Source: Warburgia ugandensis
Taxonomy: Eukaryota > Streptophyta > Magnoliopsida > Canellales > Canellaceae
Reading direction: 5' to 3'
Assembly (NCBI GenBank): GCA_035236585.1
Contig: CP141139.1
Location: 42,789,217-42,853,216 of the forward strand
DNA: 64,000 bases
Made by a program: the position numbers and the translations under genes. Below, piece after piece: positions 12,193-24,189 of the stretch (position 1 is its first letter; each line of letters opens with the position of its first letter). The notes beneath the pieces were generated by a model, which was not told where the DNA came from, searched no databases, and saw only the letters and a program-made list of their open reading frames with translations.

Positions 12193-13027
12193 ACTACACC
12201 TAGGGGTGGCAAAATATGACACGACACGAACCCAACACGAATTTAGCGAGTTCGGGTCGAGTCTTATCGTGTTCGTGTCATTTTCGGGTCAACCCGAAAA
12301 CGACACGCCAAAAATTGTGTCTTGTTCGTGTCAATCAACGTGACCCATCGTGTTGACCTGTTTGACACGAGACCTATTTTATTTATCGTGAACTAACAGT
12401 AATATAGGACGGTTCCAAATGAACCGTCTTATAGTACAACATGATATGTAATATAGGACGGTTCATCTGGAACTGTCCTATATTGTAACCCCTATATTAG
12501 TGTATTGTAACTCCTATATTATATTGTAAGATGTAATATAGGAAAGGAACCGTCCTATATTGTAACTCCTATATTACTATGTAACATGTATTATAGGACA
12601 GTTAACCCCTATATTAGTATATTGTAATATGTAACATGTAATATAGGACGGTTCGTTTGGAACCGTCCTATATTGTAACCCCTATATTAGTATATTGTAA
12701 CTCCTATATTAGTATGTAACATGTAACTCCTACATTAGTATGTAACATGTAACTCCTATATTAGTATGTTTGTAACTCCTAATATTGTAACATGTAATAT
12801 AGGACGGTTCTTCTGAAACCGTCCTATATTATTATATTATTTATTTAATGGTGTTATACGAGTCGTGTCATGTCGACTCATTTAATAATCGTGTCGTGTT
12901 CGGGTTACGGATTTTTGACACGATTATTATGCAGGTCGTGTTCGTGTCAACCTAAACTCGAAGCGTGTCGTGTTCGTGTGGACACAAACACGACCCACCA
13001 ACCCGAATTGTCAGGCCTAACTACACC
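12193..13027 (-). mobile_element. Nested 819-bp hAT element with 8-bp TSD
   Basis: The body at 12201-13019 lies between perfect TSDs ACTACACC (12193-12200 and 13020-13027). The left end TAGGGGTGGCAAAATATGAC resembles the right end of the host element read in reverse, and its right end (CCCGAATTGTCAGGCCTA) resembles the host's left end. The copy is therefore a shorter relative inserted in opposite orientation. The interior is a palindrome array with no coding capacity. The perfect TSD suggests it is younger than its host. Confidence 0.9.
12404..12830. repeat. Array of GGACGGTT/AACCGTCC hairpin units
   Basis: Repeated units of the form ATATAGGACGGTTC...GAACCGTCCTATAT alternate with spacers such as TGTAACTCCTATATTAGTA. 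Each unit could fold into a short hairpin. The array fills the centre of the nested hAT element. Confidence 0.85.
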
Positions 13028-13499
13028 TACACACTGTCTCTAATTGTCTTATCAATCATTTTAAGATTAGTTACACATTGTCAGTTACAAACTTACAAGT
13101 CACACTTAGTACAAAATTAGTTAACCAAGTTTTGTAACTTGTGCAAGTACAAGTGAAGTGAGAGACTAACTAACTATCATATATTGTATAAAATTATAAA
13201 TGCTAATGATTTTCTTATGTTAATTTCACATGTTATCACCAATTGATCTAATATATCTCTTTTTAATCAAATTCATGAATATCATGTATCCAACTCATAT
13301 AACTCAATATTTGTTTCTCATTTCTAACTCCCAATTGATGTTAATAAATTACGAATAACTCATTCATCCATGATCCATTGATCCATCATTCATGAAGAGT
13401 AAAATTTAGTAACTCCCTTAGTAATATCATTCAACATTTGTGTTAATTCAACACATAACTCCTATTCTCTATTCTCATTCTCATTCTCATTCTCACCTC

Positions 13500-14225
13500 A
13501 CCTACTGAGTTAATTACATAACTAATAACTAAACCCTTCGGACCCTTCCTATACTCATTATCCACTAATGAGATAATTACATAACTCTTTCTATACTCAT
13601 TCTCAACTCTCAAGCTACTGAGTTAATTACATAACTATTTCTATTCTCATTCAGCTATTCTTACCTAATGAGTTAATTACATGACTCTTTCTTTACTTAT
13701 CATCAACAACTTTTGAATTAAGTATGAGTTATTTACATAACTTTGCTTTTTTAAGCTGATCCTCAATTGAGATCAGATGAGTTAAATACATAACACTTAC
13801 TTTACTCATCCTCAACCTCAACAACTATTGAATTGAATATGACAGTATGAGTTACTTACATAACTTTGTTTTTAAGCTAATACTCAACTGAGATGAGTTA
13901 ATTACACATATACTCTGTCTTTTTAAGCTCATCCTTAAGGAAATTAAGACGAGTTAATTACATAACTCTTTCTTTAGTCTATACTTAATAACTATTTTTT
14001 TTAAAGCACATCCTCAACTAAGATTAATTAATAACTCTTTCTTTACTCATCTAGTCATCCCCAACTGAGATGAGTTAATTACATATATGCCCTATCTTTT
14101 TAAGCTCATCCCTAAGGAAATTAAGATGAGTTAATTACAGAACTCTTTCTTTATTCTATACTTAATAACTATTTTTATTTAAGCACATCCTCAACTAAGA
14201 TTAATTAAATACATAACTCTTATAG
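13500..14225. repeat. Degenerate tandem repeats with GAGTTAATTACATAACT core
   Basis: The core word, or close variants, recurs about a dozen times, followed by CTTTCTTTACTCATC-like text, at irregular spacing of roughly 50-130 bp. It lies inside the 4.3-kb hAT element. Confidence 0.75.
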
Positions 14226-14227
14226 CT

Positions 14228-14430
14228 TATACGACAGTTATGCAACAACATGTCAACAACCGTCCTATACCTTTCTAATAAATAAAATAACCATCCTATA
14301 TAACTTATAAGATGGTTATAAAAAAACCGTCCTATATTTCATCATATATATTATAGAACGGTTATTTAAAAATCATCATATATTGTTCTATATATTATAG
14401 GACGGTTATTTAAAAATCGTCCTACATTGT
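14228..14430. repeat. Right subterminal palindromes of the hAT element
   Basis: AACCGTCCTAT and ATAGGACGGTTAT words in both orientations. They mirror the left array at 11553-11700, as expected for subterminal transposase-binding repeats. Confidence 0.75.
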
Positions 14431-14520
14431 TCTATATATATTTTTTCACCTTGATCAGCCCTAATTTCAAAATTTCAATCTTCCAACGGTCCAAACTACT
14501 GAGAAGGTAAAAACAACCAT

Positions 14521-14805
14521 TCCACTTTGATTTTTCACAGACCTAAGCAAAATAAGGTATGTATTTACAAATTTTACAATATGTATACAGCTATGTAAAA
14601 AATGTAAAAACCACTACCTTTTTTTTAATTTTTTTGGTTTTTTGTTAACTATTTTTCTTAGATCTTGATGGGTTTTAGTCTTAGAAGGTGAAAATGACCA
14701 TTCCTCTTCGATCCTTCACAGATATAAGCAAAAAAGGTATGTATTTATGAATTTTACAATATGTATACAGTTCTATAAAAAATGTAAAAACTAGTACCTT
14801 TTTCT
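14521..14805. repeat. 181-bp direct duplication
   Basis: CACAG-[AC]-TAAGCAAAA, AGGTATGTATTTA and TTTTACAATATGTATACAG occur at 14536 onward and again 181 bp later at 14717 onward, with scattered differences. Each copy ends near TAAAAACYASTACCTTTTT. It lies inside the 4.3-kb hAT element. Confidence 0.75.
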
Positions 14806-15597
14806 ATAAAAAAAATTGTTTTTTGTTAACTATTTTCCATAGATCTTTATGGGTTTTAGTTCTATGTGTATAAGAAACATTCCATTTGAGTTTTATACTT
14901 CTTTGCTCTAGATTTGAGTTTGTTTTTAGGTTTTTTACTGTTTTTCTGAAAAAATCAGTTACAAAAAAAAAAAAAGAAAAAAAAAGTGGTTGTTTTTTTC
15001 GTATTTCTTTATTGAAACGTATTTCTATCCTCATATAAAGCTTTCCCATGTTGTGTATTCATGTGTGATAATGTCTTCATCTTCTTCTTTTTTGTAATTT
15101 AGTGTTATTTTTTAATTTTTTTCAAAAAAATAAGTTACAAAAATTAGGAAAAAATTGTTCCTGTTTATATTTATTAGTTAATACCTATTCTTATCCACAT
15201 ATATAGCTTACTCATACTTGAATCTTCATGTATTAATGACTTTTAGCTAATTTTTAGCATTTAATCTAATTTTTAGTAATATAGGACGGTTTATTCAGGA
15301 ACCGTCCTATATTACCTGAATAATATAAGACGGTTCTTGAGGAACCATCCTATATTTTCAACCATTCCATAGGTTAGAATCATGTCAAGGTGATGAGTAA
15401 ATTGGTCACGTGTCAAACAGGTCGACACGACAGGTCAAATTGATTAACTCAAACACGACACAATTTTTGGCGTGTCATTTTTGGGTCACCCGAAAATGAC
15501 ACGAACATGATAAGACTCGACCCAAACCCACTAAATTCATGTCAGGTTTGAGTCATGTTATCATGTTGCGTCATATTTTGCTGCCCCTAGTTGAACC

Positions 15598-16689
15598 CCC
15601 TCCCCCTCTATCTGATCTCCCTCTCTTTCTTTCTTTCGGTCTCGCCTACTACTTATACTAATTTCTTCAATGCCAATGGTAAAGAACAAAACCTACTTAC
15701 TATAATCGTGAGATCAATATGAAAAACCCCAACAACACATCTTATCTAGTAGCCTAGAGAAGAACTGTCATTAAAAGTCATTGCTAGTGACTATCATCTC
15801 CTTCCCTAAAGAAAAGGACTTGAAACCCACTTCCATCATCACTTAACACATTGATTTTGTGGGGTTTTGTGGAGATCTAGTTGGAAATAGAGGCGTGACT
15901 GTGATTGTGAAAGTTCAGCACTGGCAATCGCTTTAGATCATCCTCTTTAGCAATGTTTTTTGATTGACAAATGCAAATATGGGTAGGATTCTTCATAACT
16001 CCTCTTTGATTTCTCTTTCTAGGTTACACATATGTAGATCTAGGGTTTTTTCTATGTTTTTCTTGTGAGGCATATAGATCCAAGCCAGAAAAACATTAGA
16101 CTCAGTGGCCAAGAGAGGTAGATCGATAGATTCTTACACTATTGAATGCCAATCCACCCCCCGACAGCTAGATCTGGATTTTTCACAAACGCTACTCATC
16201 AACCAATGGTTAAAAAAACAAAAAAAAAAAAAACAAATATAAACTCCTACGGCTTGAATTTTCCTGTTAAACTAGTTGATTGCAATCGAATGGTTGAAAA
16301 AACATAGGTTCGACCATGTTTTAAGGCTGGTAGTCCTTGAAACTCAGATATGACTGTCTAAAAAGTGGATCAGAGTTTCAATCCATGGTTTGGGACACCA
16401 GTCCACAAAAACAGCGGTCTCTTTTTCATGGATTAGTGATTCCAAATGCATGCATGTCGATCTGGAATGCTGATCAAAAAGCAATAGTTTGACCCAAATT
16501 TCCAATGACTAAATTTTGTTTCAATCATTGATCTAAGTTATGATTTATAATCCAGATGTAGTTCCAAAATTCAAACACAATTAAGAATTCTAAATCATGC
16601 ATCTAAAACTGGATCACGCATCAACATGGATCACAAATTCAACTAAAATCATAAGTCACAGTTACATAATTAGCAAACGGTCTTGATTA
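15598..16689. other. No recognisable feature
   Basis: About 1.1 kb between the hAT element and the first CACTA coding match. It starts with a pyrimidine-rich patch (15600-15640). No CACTA terminus (CACTACTACA) is found here, so the left end of the CACTA element appears lost or replaced. Confidence 0.4.
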
Positions 16690-19150
16690 GCCAATGAGTG
16701 AAAGACTGTGATATTAAGTATATAATGCTACCAATCAATGGTTCAAATCTTCCTAACATGGAAGCTTGTAGACTTCATATGGCCTAATTTTCCTAAAGAA
16801 CCTAGAAACATAAGATATGCATTATCTGAAGATGAGAATAATCGTCATGGTTATATGAGCACTAAGAATAGTTGTTGGCCTATTATATTAGTTTGTTATA
16901 ACCTCCCACCATTTCTACACATGAAGAGGAAGTTCAAGATGTTGACTATGTTGATATCGAGTCCAAATTAGCCAGGGTACAGCATTGGCGTGTACTTGGC
17001 TTCCTTGATCGATAATCTTCATGTATTATAGGAAGTATGTGTTGAAGCATATGAGGCATATAGGAAAGAGTTGTTTACCTTAAAAGCTATACTTTTGTGG
17101 ACAATAAGCGACTTCCCTGCATATGGTAATTTGTCTGGATGCACTATAAAGGGATGCAATGGTTGTCCCATCTGTAGTGATCAAACACGTGATGTATGAC
17201 TTAAACATGGTATGAAAATAATATTCCTTGGCCATAGAAGGCGGTTGAGTAGAGACCATCTATATCATTTTAAGAAGGGAGAATTTAACAGTATTGTAAG
17301 GACTAGGACACCTCCAAAGATGTTGATAGGATGACAATTATTGGAGCATGTTCAAAACATCAAGAAATCAAGTAAACGTGCAGATGAAAGAAGTTATTGG
17401 AAGAAGATATCAATATTCTTTTTGTTTGCATATTGGAAATCACTACATCTACGCCATGTGCTTGATGTCACGCACATTGAGAAGAATGTGTGTGAAAGCT
17501 TGACTAGTACCTTGCTTGACATCCTAAGAAAACTATATGATGGACTTGTATCTCAAATGGATCTTATGATGATAGGTTTGAAGAGGAGGTTGCATCCACA
17601 CGATAGGCGCAATGGAGGAATATATCTGCCTAAAGAAAATTATATGCCGATAAAGAGGAGAGAAGAATAGTGTGTAAAACCTTGTTCGAGCTCAAAGTCT
17701 GAGATGGCTACTCTTCAAACTTTAAAAACATTATCTCCATTGAAGAGGTGAAAGTGTTAGGGATGAAGTCCCATGATTGCAATGCATCGATGCAACAACC
17801 CTTACCTATAGCAATACATTCAGTGTTACCAAACAAAGTCAGGGGAGCTATTACAAATTTTGCTACTTCTTTAATGCTTTATGTAAGAAGGTGGTGGATT
17901 TTTCAAAATTATAAGAAATTTAAGGACATTTAGTGATAACTTTTTGTGAGCTTAATACAATCTTCCTGCCATCCTTCTTTAACATCATGATACACTTAAT
18001 AGTGCACCTCATTGATGAGGTTAGACTATGGGGGTCAGTTTACTTGCAATGGATATACTTGTTTGAGACGTACATGAAAATTTTAAAAGGAAATGTACGA
18101 AATCATAACTAGCCAAAAGGGTGTATAGTTATATTACAGAGGAAGTAGTGGAGTTTTGCATAGAGTACTTATTAGGAGTGGATGCAGTTGGAATTCCAAG
18201 AAAGAAATGATCAGTTGCATTTCATGATCCTAAGGTTGGTAAACCTCTATCAAGTGGTCATGTATCGATTGTTAACTATAAAGAATGTGACCAGGTGCAC
18301 CTTTATGTGTTTGAAATGTTGATGAACTTCAATTATACATTAAGTTGATCATGCACTTAGGTAGACATTAATTATTACTGCTTATATTTTCTTTGATCTC
18401 TCCATTAATTTGTGAGTGAGTGTGTGTGTAGTAAGCATATGTATGTCCTTAAGGTAAAGATTCCAAGTTACCAAAGAAACAAAAGTGGCTACAATTTGAG
18501 CATTGTCACACTTTCAATACTTGGTTCTGTCAAAAAGTAAAATGAAAGAATTCACCCTTACTAAATTACATTATATATAATCTTATTTGCAACAATCATA
18601 TCCCACTTTATATGTGTATGCCCAGATTCATGATCAGTGAGAAGTACTAGGCAGTGGTATATCCAAATCCTTGGGTTGGATGGTGATAGGACCACGATTA
18701 TAAGTAATAAAATATGCTGGATATGTCATCAATGGTTATTGCTTTTACACAAAAGACCGTGATAATTTAAGAGTCCAATAGAATAGTAGTGTTAGCTTAG
18801 CTTTCAAAGCTATATTCTTTTCAAGTTCAAAGGATAGTGGGCTAATAGTGCCAAATGATATTTATTACGGGGTTATAAGAAAGATATGAGCCTTGAATTT
18901 ATACTTGCAAAAGTATGGTTGTGTTTAAGTGTGATTGGGTGGAACACAACAAAGATAGCATCAAAACTGATACCCTTGGATTAACATTGCTTGACCTCAA
19001 CAAGATGGACTAAAAAAATGATCAATTTATTTTGGCATCTCAAGCAGAATGAGTATTTTAAGTGTATGGCAAACGTGATAAGAGATGGTCAATAGTTTTA
19101 TAATCTTGTAAGAGGGATTTTTATGATGAAGACGACTTAGGTGATACTAA
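16690..19150 (+). pseudogene. CACTA TNP2-like transposase, decayed
   Basis: TNP2 (Transposase_21) is the catalytic transposase of plant CACTA elements. Open pieces at 16738-16971, 17341-17670 and 17748-17933 carry its hallmarks: PRNIRYAL, STKNSCWPII, YNLPPFLHMKRKF, YWKKISIFFLF, RHVLDVTHIEKNVCES and MKSHDCNASMQQPLPIAI. The last leads into a DUF4218-like part (about 17940-18180). A weak DUF4216-like part, with NGYCFYTKDRD, follows at about 18720-19060. The N-terminal third is missing, and stops and frame changes interrupt the rest, so no functional protein can be made. It is close in sequence to the TNP2 remnant at 36436-37930, so both belong to one CACTA lineage. Confidence 0.88.
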
Positions 19151-19559
19151 AATAGATTACCCTTATATTACTAAAATAATTTCATTAAATCAAATTACTT
19201 AGTGAGAATGAGGATTATGTACATGATAATGGTAAGGAGGGTGCTTGGGTTGAAAATAATATATGATGGGGCTATATGGATTGTATTAATGAGTTGCAAT
19301 AATTATAGATTTATAATTAACTCTTTTATCATGTACTAGAAGAATTGAAGTGAGATGAATCCTATATGTGTGACATTATATATATGTAATTAAAGATTTA
19401 TTTGAAAAGTAAATTCTTTTGCATATTTTTATATTTATTATGTATAAAATACATGAATCAATGCTAATTATCATAAAAAATTAGTTTCATTGTATTTAAG
19501 TAAGTTATTGTAAGGTGAAATAAAATGCATTTGAAGTGAAAAATATATTATATTTTAAT

Positions 19560-19830
19560 GCTTTTTTAAAGTAGTCTAAAAATAGACTAAAAATAGATAT
19601 TTTTTAAGTTGTTTGAAAAAATGACTTTAAAAACTCTATTTTCTAAAATGACTTAAAAATTGGATATTTTTAAAATCATTTGAAAAATAACTTTAAAAAT
19701 AGAGGTTTTTAAAGTCATTTGAAAAAAATGACTTTAAAAACTCTATTTTTTAAAGTAATTTTTTTCAAACGATTTTATAAAACATAGTACTTAAAGTTGT
19801 TTTGAAAAAAACAACTTAAAAAATTCAATG
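19560..19830. repeat. Degenerate ACTTTAAAAA repeats
   Basis: Words such as GACTTTAAAAACTCTATTTT and their complements recur in both orientations. They resemble the terminal zone at 27830-28070, so they are probably internal CACTA repeats between the two genes. Confidence 0.6.
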
Positions 19831-19971
19831 TACCTAGGATCAATTTTTTTAATCCCCCCATTTGTTTCTTAATCTCTATCATCTACAGTTATGCCCTTTG
19901 CAGTCTCTTTATCGATCGATCAATCGTGCCATGCCTCGTCGGAAACTTCGCACTAGTTAATTAAGGAACAT

Positions 19972-20085
19972 CCCCCCTCCCCTTACCTCCTCCTTACAAC
20001 CCCATCTTCCCCTCACCTTGTCTCCTCCCTACAATCCCCTCTTCCCCTCACCTTACCTCATCCCTACAACCCTGTCCCATTACCT
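19972..20085. repeat. C-rich ~35-bp tandem repeat, 3 copies
   Basis: Units contain CCCCTCACCTTACCTC, CTCCCTACAA and CCCCTCTT in order. The zone is strongly C-rich against an AT-rich background. It lies ahead of the second CACTA gene and probably belongs to its leader. Confidence 0.7.
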
Positions 20086-21620
20086 CCCCCCTACGACCCC
20101 CTCAACCCATATTCACCTCCCCTCCCCTGCCTAAGGTGACCACCACTTGAAATCGTCACCCCATCCCCCACTCCCTATGGTGACCAACACCCAAAACACC
20201 CCTGCCGCAGAGCACCACATGAAAACCACCTTCCCACCCTCTCCCTATGGTGACCACCAACACAACCCCAACCCCTTCCCACCCTCTCCCTGTGAAAACC
20301 ACCTTGAATGTCCTTTCCTCTTTCTTGGCTGCTCTCTTCCAAGCCTCCATGCCTCCCTCTTGCTTGTGTTTTTTGGTTGTTGCACTCCTAATTTCTAGGT
20401 TAATTAGTTCATTGCTCTTGTTCCTTATTTGAGTTCCTCATTTTCTTTGTTTGTTTGATTCTTGTTTCAATGTACATGTTCCTCTGTTTGTAAGATTTTT
20501 TATTCAATAGAAGGGCACATGTTTTGTGCACAATGTTCCAAGTTGTTTCTAATGAGTTTAAGTTTGTTGGATTCTATGTTTATTATTTAGATTTCATGCA
20601 CGCACATATCGAGAACTCCATGTGCAATAGTCTTAGGATTCATGCATTCCATTTTAGATTGTTTCATGCATTCTTTCTCTTATCCCTATGTGTACCACAC
20701 ATGCATCATGAGCAATCATCTTAAGTTTAATTGCATGTTTTAATTGTATTGTTAGTCCATATTTAGAGGTTTCCCTTCATTGATAAGTTTAATTGCATGC
20801 TATGTTAGGTTTAGGTTTCATTGCTTAAAGTTGTTGCATCTTCATGATAGCTTAGTTAGTTTCTAAGTTTATTTTTAGGAAAGTTTAATTTTAGAATTCT
20901 CTATACTTAGAAAGTTTCTATTTTCATACATGCTTTAGTTTCCTTGTTATTTAAATTCTTAGATTAGATTAAAAAACATATCTTTTGGCTAGGATAAGTG
21001 ATTTTATTAAGCAAGATACAGTCAATATACAAAACCATGGGATTCCTCATATGATAGACGTCTCCTTGTGTGCAAATTACTACATTGATTCGTGTGCTTG
21101 CAAGTAATTTAAAACATACACCAAAGGACATTTAGTGGACATAACTATAGGAGTGTTTGCCTTATCAAAATGTTACATTCATTTCCCCACCAAAGAGAAA
21201 GTAAACCTTCTTCTTAACAATGATCCAACCATTGCCATGAGCCAATATACATCTAATGATGCGTAAGAACAAGTCCTAGGTTTAATTTAAGACATGAAAG
21301 TAGCAAATTGATATGCATTCTTGAAATTAATACTTGTTCTTACCCCATCTAATGGATCACCTACAATTTAATTATTTAAATGATCATAGAGTATCTTCAT
21401 TCCTTTGGCAAGCTTGAGGTTAATCTTGTTATTGTGTTTAAAAAGTATCTACATCATTTCAAGTTGTTTCTTCTCCACTAAAAAAATCAAGTTTCTTGTT
21501 TATCTGATTTGCTTTTGATTTGTTTGCTACCTATGTCATGTTGGTTTGTTTTATTTAAATGCATTACATGGCCTTTTTTATCTCATTGTTCTAATATTAT
21601 TTTTGTTCTTATTTATAGTA
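20086..21620. other. CACTA internal region, no coding match
   Basis: A C-rich start (to 20300) is followed by AT-rich sequence. The overlapping frames at 20147-20398 arise from composition (Pro/Thr-rich) and match no family. It is probably leader or intron of the second CACTA gene. Confidence 0.4.
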
Positions 21621-24189
21621 AAGATGGAACAAGAACAATATCAAAATGAAGAATAAGGGCAAAATCAAGAGCATGAACAAGATGCCAACATGAGAAGTAC
21701 TCGAAAGAAAAAGGGCAGAGGACAAACAATAATGACAAAGGTTATCAAGACAAAGTCGAAGGGAATTAAAGGAACTATCCAATACAACAGTAGGGGCAAG
21801 AGATAGGTAAGAGTGTAGCCTCTTATAGTAGTTTTCTCTACTCCATAGTAAGAAGCATGATTCCTATCACATTTGATTATTGGAGACTGGTGCCATCCTC
21901 GACCAAAGATTCAATATGAAAAATGGTGAGCGTAGGTAAACATTAATAAAATGTATTATATAATTTATAACATACCTTATTTCAATAAATATAGTAATGT
22001 GTTGTGTACTTTACAAACTACCTTTGACATACTTGAGCTAAAGAAGGAGCAGTTGAGCAATAGAGAAAATATAAGAACTACCTTGTTTGCAATTACACAG
22101 CTCTATATGTCAATGATCTGTTGAGGCTATACACAGTGCCTATTATTTATTCTGACATCATTGATTAGGATGTGTGGAATGAATTTGTACAAAGCCACAC
22201 ATCCACTGAATGTGAGGTATCTGCGAAAAAGATGTTTCATTTAATTAATTACATTTAACATCTGATTATTGCATTTAATTATGTATGTACAAATGTGCAG
22301 GCAAAGAGTGAGAGAGGAAGAAAGGTACATGAAACTAATTGCAGCACCACCTTTCCAAGTTGGGCTACACTTGTTTAGAAGAGTGCGAAGTAAGCATCTA
22401 TGACAATTTATTCCTTTCAAATTAATGTTACTACAGTTATATACATTTTGTTATTTAACTATATTGTTTTGCTTGACCGTAAAAGAAAGCTAGGACTATG
22501 AAACTCATTGATCGCTCCATCCTCTGGAAGATGGTGAATTCAGTATTGGCCAAACATTCTCAAATGAAACTGCTACACAAGTTTCTTCTCGCATTATAAG
22601 TGGTTCCATCTACCTTTTACTAACTTTAATTTTATATAATTAATTAGATGCATGATCATGCCCTTCTAATTAAATTTTACATGACATTCTTACCTAAGAA
22701 AGCACAAGTACAAGAATTATAAGCAACACTACTGCCAACAATGACATCATGTGTAGGGCTATGAGCAATAAGAAGGAACACCCTAGTCACATTAGGAGCA
22801 TGGGCTGCAGTATTGTTTCTTCCAAATTCTTTGGTAAAAGATTACCTACAATTCAAGATCAGGAGGCCTATAATGAGTTGTATGAGAAAATGAAAATGTA
22901 TACATTTAGTTAGTTGTGTGAAGGAGGTTTGATGGTAGTTTCTCATTCCCTAGCAAATAATTCTTGCAACACTCTTGTGCCTCCATCAAATGCTAGCTAC
23001 AATTCTCCAATTGAAGAAGTTCATGAAAGACAACCAGCACCCGTCGAAACAAAAATTCTAGCCAATGAGGTATTAATATAGAGAAAACTGAAAATTTTCA
23101 TTATCCTTCTATAATTCTTTATCTCAATCTCTCTATTGCATATCTAATTTGTAGGTGGGCCAGTGCTTATTAGCCGTGGATTCCCATCAAAACATCATAG
23201 CAATTGGTTCATGCTATGGGCATGAATAAATTGTTTTGCAGGTAATTAGTATGCCTCACATACTAAGCGAGAGTCCATTACAATGGCTTTGGATGCTAAT
23301 GCCAGCCTACCATTCCCTTTAGAAATGAAAATTATTATAACCATTGGGTCAACAGTTGCATATCACATTGCTTGGCCTAAGGCACGGGTTATTCCTATAG
23401 TGTTCATAGTATGTATCTTATCATACTACCTTCCTCATCAATAATTTTTAGCTAAAGATCTCAATTTAATTATTTATTAACTTTATATGGTTAATCAACA
23501 ACATGCTCTATTGAGGTCATCCACATTTGCACCATCATATATGTTTGTTTTTTTCCATCATAAATTAGGTCCTCTCATTGATCAATATTATTTAGCTAAA
23601 ATTTTCTATATCTTTTACAATAGCCGTCTAAGGGTCGTGTGGAAGCCCCACCTAACATGCCTCAATTCCTAAGGTTAATCTACAACCTCATCAACAAAGA
23701 TAGGGCAATCAACCCCGTATGAATCAAGGACGAAGTGCTTGCTGATGATGTTGTTGAAGTGCCACATATGTCAGAGGATACATTATGAGTTTGCCTGTGG
23801 GATCAATTCGAGCACCCTCGCATTATCTCATACATGGGATATATGCCCATATTTTCTTATAAAATACTTGGCACAATATATTATATTTTCACTGTATAGA
23901 AAATAATTATTTCTTTCATGCAACTTCTTGAATGATGCAACTTGCCTTTTTGAGGGTGAGGGTATACTGTACTAATTTCTTGACCCCGGCATCATATATG
24001 TAGATAAATAATTTTTTATTCATCTATAATGCATTTGAGATTTAAATTTGTAAGGCATGGTTAATATGAACTAATGTGACCGAGACTGTGCAACTACTGA
24101 AACTCACTTGGAACACTGTCAAGGTATAGAAAACAGTTAATTACTCTATTTTGTAACTAATTAAACATACAATATTACAAATGATATTT

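Larger units (their letters stand above)
11253..15589 (+). mobile_element. hAT-type non-autonomous transposon, 4.3 kb
   Basis: Both ends show an inverted repeat: TAGGGGTGGCAATTCGGG at 11253 and, on the other strand, TAGGGGCAGCAAAATATGAC at 15589. The 8-bp flanks GCTGAACC (11245-11252) and GTTGAACC (15590-15597) differ at one base, which fits hAT target duplications. Subterminal regions are packed with GACACGA/TCGTGTC words and with palindromes of the type GGACGGTT...AACCGTCC. No transposase frame is present, so mobility must have depended on a relative elsewhere. It carries a nested sibling at 12201-13019. Strand is arbitrary. Confidence 0.85.

Noticed and set aside
11253-13019. A CRISPR-like or satellite array in the repeated GACACGA / GGACGGTT words
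   Set aside because: Irregular spacing, both orientations, and hAT ends with 8-bp TSDs identify them as transposon subterminal repeats.
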